Below are positions 59,459 to 64,000 of a stretch of DNA of 64,000 nucleotides, in pieces. The notes under the pieces were generated by a model. The model saw only the letters and a list, made by a program, of their open reading frames with translations. It searched no databases and was not told where the DNA came from. The position numbers and the translations under genes were made by a program. Position 1 is the first letter of the stretch, and every line of letters begins with the position of its first letter. This stretch comes from UBA7434 sp042090785 (GTDB lineage: Bacteria > Pseudomonadota > Gammaproteobacteria > Pseudomonadales > UBA7434): positions 248,001-312,000 of the forward strand of contig JBELIP010000001.1 of NCBI GenBank assembly GCA_042090785.1. The letters are read 5' to 3'.

Positions 59459-59872
59459 ATGGTGAATATAAGTATAAGTAGCAACCCCCCTCTTCTTCAG
59501 CAGGTATTATTGCAGTTGCTCGCAACAGCGCTACTGTCACTAGCCTTTGGTTGGTATCAAGATTGGGCGTGGTCAACGTTGGCTGCCACGATAATTGGTG
59601 GTTTTATAGCAACAAGCACAGGGCTTTACTTTAATTGGCGGTCGTTTCGAAGCGATTTAAGCAAAGAAAATGAAGTAAACGCCCATCGCGTTCTGGCTGA
59701 TATCTATCGGGCATCAATAGCGAAAACAATGGTGGCGGGTGTGTTACTGGCGCTAGCCTTTAAATACGGCGATCAACTAGATAAACCCTTTTTACTGCTT
59801 GGGTTTGTTGTTATTAGTGTTTTTGTAGCGGTTTGTAATGCGATCTTTTCGCGAGACACGCAACCGCAGTAA
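59459..59872 (+). CDS. atpI: ATP synthase protein I
   Basis: AtpI is a small membrane protein that helps assemble the c-ring of the ATP synthase. The 137-residue protein has four hydrophobic segments (about 12-27, 30-52, 86-102, 107-128). Sequence conservation in this family is low, so the call rests on size, topology and its place just before atpB. The ATG at 59459 is the first in frame; a Shine-Dalgarno sequence is not obvious. The gap to atpB is 171 bp. Confidence 0.85.
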   Translation: MVNISISSNPPLLQQVLLQLLATALLSLAFGWYQDWAWSTLAATIIGGFIATSTGLYFNWRSFRSDLSKENEVNAHRVLADIYRASIAKTMVAGVLLALAFKYGDQLDKPFLLLGFVVISVFVAVCNAIFSRDTQPQ

Positions 59873-59985
59873 TGCAATAAAGAGCGGGTGTTGATTTATA
59901 TCTTTCAGCCCTTTACCAAGGTTATAACGTTAGCCAACGGTAAGTGCGTGAAGTTTTATCTAAAAGCAGTAACTGAATCTGAACA

Positions 59986-60015
59986 CCAAAGACTGAAAAA
60001 CCAAAGATTGTAAAA
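59986..60015. repeat. 15-bp tandem duplication in the atpI-atpB spacer
   Basis: CCAAAGACTGAAAAA (59986-60000) is followed by CCAAAGATTGTAAAA (60001-60015), 28 bp before the atpB ATG. The copies differ at two positions. Confidence 0.7.
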
Positions 60016-60043
60016 TCAGAGACATTAGAGAAACGATACCAGC

Positions 60044-60913
60044 ATGGCCAGCGAATCAATGACATCTGGGGAATATATTTCCCACCATCTTTTAAATTTA
60101 ACTTATGGCAAGTTACCCGCTGGCTACGAGCGTGTTGGCTATGATGGCCACAGTCATGTGTTAGAAAATGCCGAGTGGACTATTGCTCACTCAGCCGCAG
60201 AAGCCGCAGACATGGGCTTTATGGCTATTCACCTAGACACTATTGGTTGGTCGTTATTTTTAGGTGTTTTATTTTGTTGGTCCTTTGGTCGAGTTGCTAA
60301 ATCAGTAACTTCTGGTGTGCCAACCGGGTTTCAAAACTTTGTAGAAATGATTGTCGACTTTATTGATGACAACGTAAAAGGTATTTTCCACCATAAAAAT
60401 CCTTGGATTGCGCCAATTGGCTTAACCATTTTTGTTTGGATCTTTTTGCAAAACCTAATGGATCTTGTGCCTGTTGATTGGATTCCGTGGCTTTCAATGC
60501 AGTTAGGTGTTGAATATATGCGGGTTGTTCCATCAACTGATGTTAACGCCACGTTAGGAATGTCCTTGGGCGTGTTCTTAATGATCCTCTATTACAGCAT
60601 TAAGCAAAAAGGTGTAGGTGGTTTTGCTGCAGAATTAGCTCTTCAACCCTTACCAAAATGGGCTTTACCCTTTAATTTATTTTTAGAAGTGGTTGGTTTA
60701 ATCGCTAAACCTATTTCTTTAGCGTTGCGTTTATTCGGTAATATGTATGCTGGTGAAATGGTGTTTATTATTATTAGTCTACTGCCATTTTATTTGCAGT
60801 GGACGCTATCGGTACCCTGGGCGATTTTCCATATATTGGTTATTACCTTACAGGCATTTATATTCAGTACGTTGACCGTTGTATATTTAGCAATGGCCTA
60901 CGATCACCACTAA
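60044..60913 (+). CDS. atpB: ATP synthase subunit a
   Basis: Subunit a forms the two proton half-channels beside the c-ring. The 289-residue protein has about five or six helices after a roughly 75-residue periplasmic N-terminus. The essential arginine is in ISLALRLFGNMYAGEM, and the IPWLSMQLGVEY and LQAFIFSTLTVVYLAMA segments match the gammaproteobacterial family. The ATG at 60044 gives a normal length for the Pseudomonas type. Confidence 0.97.
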   Translation: MASESMTSGEYISHHLLNLTYGKLPAGYERVGYDGHSHVLENAEWTIAHSAAEAADMGFMAIHLDTIGWSLFLGVLFCWSFGRVAKSVTSGVPTGFQNFVEMIVDFIDDNVKGIFHHKNPWIAPIGLTIFVWIFLQNLMDLVPVDWIPWLSMQLGVEYMRVVPSTDVNATLGMSLGVFLMILYYSIKQKGVGGFAAELALQPLPKWALPFNLFLEVVGLIAKPISLALRLFGNMYAGEMVFIIISLLPFYLQWTLSVPWAIFHILVITLQAFIFSTLTVVYLAMAYDHH

Positions 60914-60993
60914 ATCACTTAGTTGGTTGGTGAGAAAAAGAAGTTTTTTAAACAGTTTTTATTTTTAAACATTTAAATTTTTGACCGGAGAAA

Positions 60994-61224
60994 ATGATGG
61001 AAGCAGCAATTATTACTTTAGCAGGTGCACTTATCATGGGCTTAGCCGCAATTGGCGCAGCGATTGGTGTAGGTGTTCTAGGCAGCAAGTTTATTGAAGG
61101 CGCAGCGCGTCAGCCAGAGCTTGTGCCACTTCTGCGCACACAGTTTTTCATTACTGTTGGCCTAGTTGATGCGGTACCAATGATCGCCGTAGGTATTGGT
61201 TTTTACATTATTTTTGCCGGCTAA
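60994..61224 (+). CDS. atpE: ATP synthase subunit c
   Basis: Subunit c forms the rotating ring. The 76-residue protein is two hydrophobic helices joined by the polar loop ARQPEL, with the proton-binding carboxylate Asp59 in GLVDAVPM. The residues around the site are of the proton type; no sodium-binding pattern is seen. It starts at paired ATG codons after GGAGAAA. It is a probable client of the YidC encoded at 50282. Confidence 0.97.
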   Translation: MMEAAIITLAGALIMGLAAIGAAIGVGVLGSKFIEGAARQPELVPLLRTQFFITVGLVDAVPMIAVGIGFYIIFAG

Positions 61225-61331
61225 TTTTTGTCATAGACAAAAACAGCTATACAGTCGGCTTAGTTCAGGTTTGGTGATGTTTATTATTAACCACACACCA
61301 GCTGTTCATAAATTGAGAAAAGGGTAATACA

Positions 61332-61802
61332 GTGAATATTAATCTCACTTTGTTTGCGCAATTAATAAGTTTTGCAATCTTTGTATGGTTCTGCAAAAAC
61401 TATGTTTGGCCGCCTATTGTTGCTGCCATGGAAGAGCGTGAAAAGAAAATTGCTGATGGATTAAATGCTGCAGAAAAAGCAGGCCAAGATCTTGAAGAAG
61501 CGCATAAACAAGTTGAAGCACAGTTGGTTGAGGCTAAAGCGCAAGCTGCAGGCATACTTGACCAAGCAAATAAGCGTGCTGCTCAAATTGTTGATGAAGC
61601 AAAAGAGCAAGCCGTTTTGGAAGGTCAGCGCTTAAAAGGTGCTGCGCAAGCTGATATTGAGCAGGAAGTTAATCGTGCTAAAGAGCAGCTTCGTTCACAA
61701 GTTGCTTCTTTGGCATTGGTTGGCGCAGAAAAAATTCTGGAAGCGTCTATTGATGAAAACGCGCATAGCGATATCGTCAATAAGCTTGCAGCCAATCTAT
61801 AA
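61332..61802 (+). CDS. atpF: ATP synthase subunit b
   Basis: Subunit b is the peripheral stalk. The 156-residue protein has one N-terminal membrane helix (about 5-25, LFAQLISFAIFVWFCKNYVWPPI) and a long charged, Ala-rich coiled coil. Length equals the E. coli protein. The start is GTG (61332) with AGGGTAA just before it. It sits between atpE (107-bp gap) and atpH (14-bp gap). Confidence 0.97.
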   Translation: MNINLTLFAQLISFAIFVWFCKNYVWPPIVAAMEEREKKIADGLNAAEKAGQDLEEAHKQVEAQLVEAKAQAAGILDQANKRAAQIVDEAKEQAVLEGQRLKGAAQADIEQEVNRAKEQLRSQVASLALVGAEKILEASIDENAHSDIVNKLAANL

Positions 61803-61816
61803 ATCAGGAATCGGTA

Positions 61817-62353
61817 ATGGCTGAATTAAGAACATTAGCGCGACCTTACGCAAAAGCCGCTTTTCAAGCTGCTAGCGAGTCGGGCACATTACAGCTTTGG
61901 GCAGATCAACTTGCACTGCTTGGATCGATTTCTGCTGAGCCAAAAGTAGCAGATGCAATAAGCTCTTCAACGGTTGATGCCGCTTCGCAAGTTGCGACAA
62001 TAACTGGGTTGATAGGAGAAGACCTCAATGCAGCGGTTAACAATTTTTTGCATATACTCGCAGAAAACAAGCGCTTGTTATTGTTGCCATCCATTGCCGA
62101 ATTGTTTGTAGAGCTGAAAGCAAACTTAGAGCGCTCTGTTGAAGTTAATATTAGTACAGCGTTTGCATTAGATGACGCAACAGAAACAAAATTAACACAA
62201 GCATTAAAAGATAAGTTACAGCGTGACATACAAGTACACACTGACGTCGATAAATCGTTGTTAGGTGGTGTTGTGGTTCGTGCAGGAGACATCGTTATTG
62301 ATGGTTCCGTGAAGGGGCGGCTAGCAAAGTTAGCTGAAGCCATGTCGGTTTAA
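61817..62353 (+). CDS. atpH: ATP synthase subunit delta
   Basis: Subunit delta joins the F1 head to the b stalk. The 178-residue protein begins ELRTLARPYAKAAFQAA and ends with DKSLLGGVVVRAGDIVIDGSVKGRL, both family signatures. Length matches E. coli (177). It lies 14 bp after atpF and 86 bp before atpA, in canonical order. Confidence 0.96.
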   Translation: MAELRTLARPYAKAAFQAASESGTLQLWADQLALLGSISAEPKVADAISSSTVDAASQVATITGLIGEDLNAAVNNFLHILAENKRLLLLPSIAELFVELKANLERSVEVNISTAFALDDATETKLTQALKDKLQRDIQVHTDVDKSLLGGVVVRAGDIVIDGSVKGRLAKLAEAMSV

Positions 62354-62439
62354 GTGGCACCTTTTTACTCTGGGTTATAGAGCGGCTTTTAACTAAACCG
62401 TTTATTAAGTAATGAATTTGTAGGTTTGAGGAATAGACA

Positions 62440-63984
62440 ATGCAACAGCTGAATCCATCTGAGATTAGCGAGATTATCAAACAGCGTATCGATCAACTGG
62501 ACATCTCCAGTGAGGCGCGCAACGAAGGCACAGTGGTTTCCGTTACTGACGGCATCATTCGAATTCACGGTTTAGCCGATGCTATGTACGGCGAGATGAT
62601 TGAATTTGAAGGTGGCGTATACGGTTTAGCGCTTAACCTTGAGCGTGACTCTGTTGGCGCGGTAATTCTTGGCGACTATAAAAGTATTGCGGAAGGTCAA
62701 TCTTGTCGCTGTACAGGTCGTATCCTTGAAGTGCCTGTTGGTCCAGAATTACAAGGTCGCGTTGTCGATGCACTCGGTAATCCTATTGACGGCAAAGGTC
62801 CTATTGAAGCGAAAGAAACCGACGCAATTGAAAAAGTTGCGCCAGGTGTTATCGCCAGACAATCGGTTGATCAGCCGGTACAAATTGGTTTAAAAGCAGT
62901 TGATGCCATGGTGCCGATTGGTCGTGGTCAGCGTGAGTTGATTATCGGTGATCGTCAGGTAGGTAAAACAGCGATTGCGGTAGATGCCATTATTAACCAA
63001 AAAGGCAAAGGCATAAAATGTGTCTATGTAGCTATTGGTCAAAAAGCAGCATCGGTTAACGCAGTTGTTCGTAAACTTGAAGAGCACGGCGCAATGGAGC
63101 ATACCATTGTTGTTGCAGCAACAGCTTCGGATCCAGCGGCAATGCAGTTCTTAGCACCGTTTGCTGGTTGCACCATGGGTGAGTATTACCGTGACCGCGG
63201 CGAAGACGCCTTAATTATTTATGATGATTTAACTAAGCAAGCATGGGCTTATCGACAAATTTCTTTATTACTCCGTCGCCCACCAGGCCGAGAAGCTTAC
63301 CCAGGTGATGTTTTCTACTTACACTCACGGTTATTAGAGCGTGCAGCGCGCGTAAATGCCGAGCATGTAGAAAATATTACTAACGGTGAAGTTAGGGGTA
63401 AGACTGGTTCACTAACCGCCCTACCCATTATCGAAACACAGGCGGGTGATGTATCGGCATTCGTACCGACTAACGTTATCTCTATTACCGATGGTCAGAT
63501 CTTCCTTGATACCGATCTGTTTAACGCCGGCGTACGTCCAGCGATGAACGCGGGTATTTCTGTATCGCGAGTAGGTGGTGCGGCACAGACTAAGATCATT
63601 AAAAAGCTATCAGGTGGTATTCGTACTGCACTTGCGCAATATCGTGAGCTTGCAGCGTTTTCACAGTTTGCGTCTGACCTTGATGATGCGACTAAAGCGC
63701 AGCTTGATCATGGTGAGCGTGTTACAGAATTAATGAAGCAGAAACAGTATGCGCCACAATCAATTGCTGAAATGGCGTTATTGATCTTTGCCGCCGATAA
63801 CGATTTTCTTAACGACGTAAGTGTAGAAAAAATTGGTGACTTCGAAGATGCATTACTTTCTTATGCCCATTCAGAGCAAGGCGCATTGTTAGAGCAAGTT
63901 GCGACTAACGGTGGTTGGGATAAAGATACTGAAGCTTCATTTAAGTCATTACTCGAGAACTTCAAGTCTACACAGACTTGGTAG
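62440..63984 (+). CDS. atpA: ATP synthase subunit alpha
   Basis: Subunit alpha forms the non-catalytic nucleotide sites of F1. The 514-residue protein is complete. It has Walker A GDRQVGKT at about 170-177, the IYVAIGQK-like VYVAIGQKA segment, LIIYDDLTKQAWAYRQISLLLRRPPGREAYPGD-type motif spread around residues 264-296, and the ISVSRVGGAAQ signature. Length is the same as E. coli (513). The stop is 16 bp before the window edge; atpG, atpD and atpC are expected to follow. Confidence 0.98.
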   Translation: MQQLNPSEISEIIKQRIDQLDISSEARNEGTVVSVTDGIIRIHGLADAMYGEMIEFEGGVYGLALNLERDSVGAVILGDYKSIAEGQSCRCTGRILEVPVGPELQGRVVDALGNPIDGKGPIEAKETDAIEKVAPGVIARQSVDQPVQIGLKAVDAMVPIGRGQRELIIGDRQVGKTAIAVDAIINQKGKGIKCVYVAIGQKAASVNAVVRKLEEHGAMEHTIVVAATASDPAAMQFLAPFAGCTMGEYYRDRGEDALIIYDDLTKQAWAYRQISLLLRRPPGREAYPGDVFYLHSRLLERAARVNAEHVENITNGEVRGKTGSLTALPIIETQAGDVSAFVPTNVISITDGQIFLDTDLFNAGVRPAMNAGISVSRVGGAAQTKIIKKLSGGIRTALAQYRELAAFSQFASDLDDATKAQLDHGERVTELMKQKQYAPQSIAEMALLIFAADNDFLNDVSVEKIGDFEDALLSYAHSEQGALLEQVATNGGWDKDTEASFKSLLENFKSTQTW

Positions 63985-64000
63985 TTAACGACTCAACGAT

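Noticed and set aside
61906..62343. 145-codon open frame opposite atpH
   Set aside because: It is a mirror of the real atpH coding sequence, with a Ser/Ala-rich translation and no ribosome-binding site.
1..64000. CRISPR arrays, tRNA or rRNA genes, prophage or transposase genes
   Set aside because: I looked for regularly spaced repeats, tRNA-like cloverleafs and transposase or integrase motifs and saw none. The tandem arrays listed are short and unspaced, so they are not CRISPR.

Overview
The window is a continuous piece of a gammaproteobacterial chromosome around the replication origin, with one 100-N scaffold gap at 12324-12423. Gene content and order resemble the origin region of Pseudomonas and of marine Cellvibrionales-type relatives: dnaA-dnaN-recF-gyrB, glyQ-glyS, trkA-rsmB-fmt-def, LysM protein-dprA-tsaC-hemF-aroE, the coxB-coxA-ctaG-coxC-surf1-ctaA-ctaB-sco cluster and hemW-rdgB-metW-metX. 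DNA is moderately AT-rich and coding is dense. An obligately respiring marine gammaproteobacterium is the best guess. That is inference from gene order, not from a search.

Layout. 1-6240: the end of an unknown gene, a two-CBS protein, then a leftward run (epimerase, VanZ-like, metX, metW, DUF4426, rdgB, hemW). 6475-11442: recG and polA, convergent. 11443-12470: a noncoding stretch with DnaA boxes, a small secreted protein, the gap and a terminator. 12522-21983: leftward aa3 cytochrome c oxidase structural and assembly cluster, with one small membrane gene (DUF2909) on the opposite strand. 22510-31524: MATE transporter, YheV, gamma carbonic anhydrase, TIGR03790 protein, aroE, hemF, tsaC, purE, dprA, LysM protein. 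31880-41702: rightward def-fmt-rsmB-trkA-trkH and glyQ-glyS-plsC. 41772-48595: leftward dnaA-dnaN-recF-gyrB. 48596-49316: probable oriC. 49317-63984: rightward rpmH-rnpA-yidD-yidC-mnmE, an HNH gene on the other strand, then mnmG-rsmG-parA-parB and the ATP synthase genes atpI-B-E-F-H-A. The atp operon probably continues past the right edge.

How the parts fit. DnaA, its boxes, the beta clamp, RecF, GyrB, ParA and ParB form the replication and segregation core. Two near-perfect ParB-binding (parS) palindromes lie in recF, one across its start codon. The cox cluster builds the proton-pumping terminal oxidase that supplies the ATP synthase at the other end of the window.

Most of the window is conserved housekeeping. 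I found no convincing new defence, mobile or biosynthetic system. The less ordinary signals are: the parS pair in recF; a second DnaA-box cluster beside polA; repeated short tandem duplications in genes and leaders (hemW, vanZ, recG, rpmH, mnmE-HNH, atpB); a second CxxxC thioredoxin-like candidate in the cox cluster; and an unrecognised secreted protein next to the gap.
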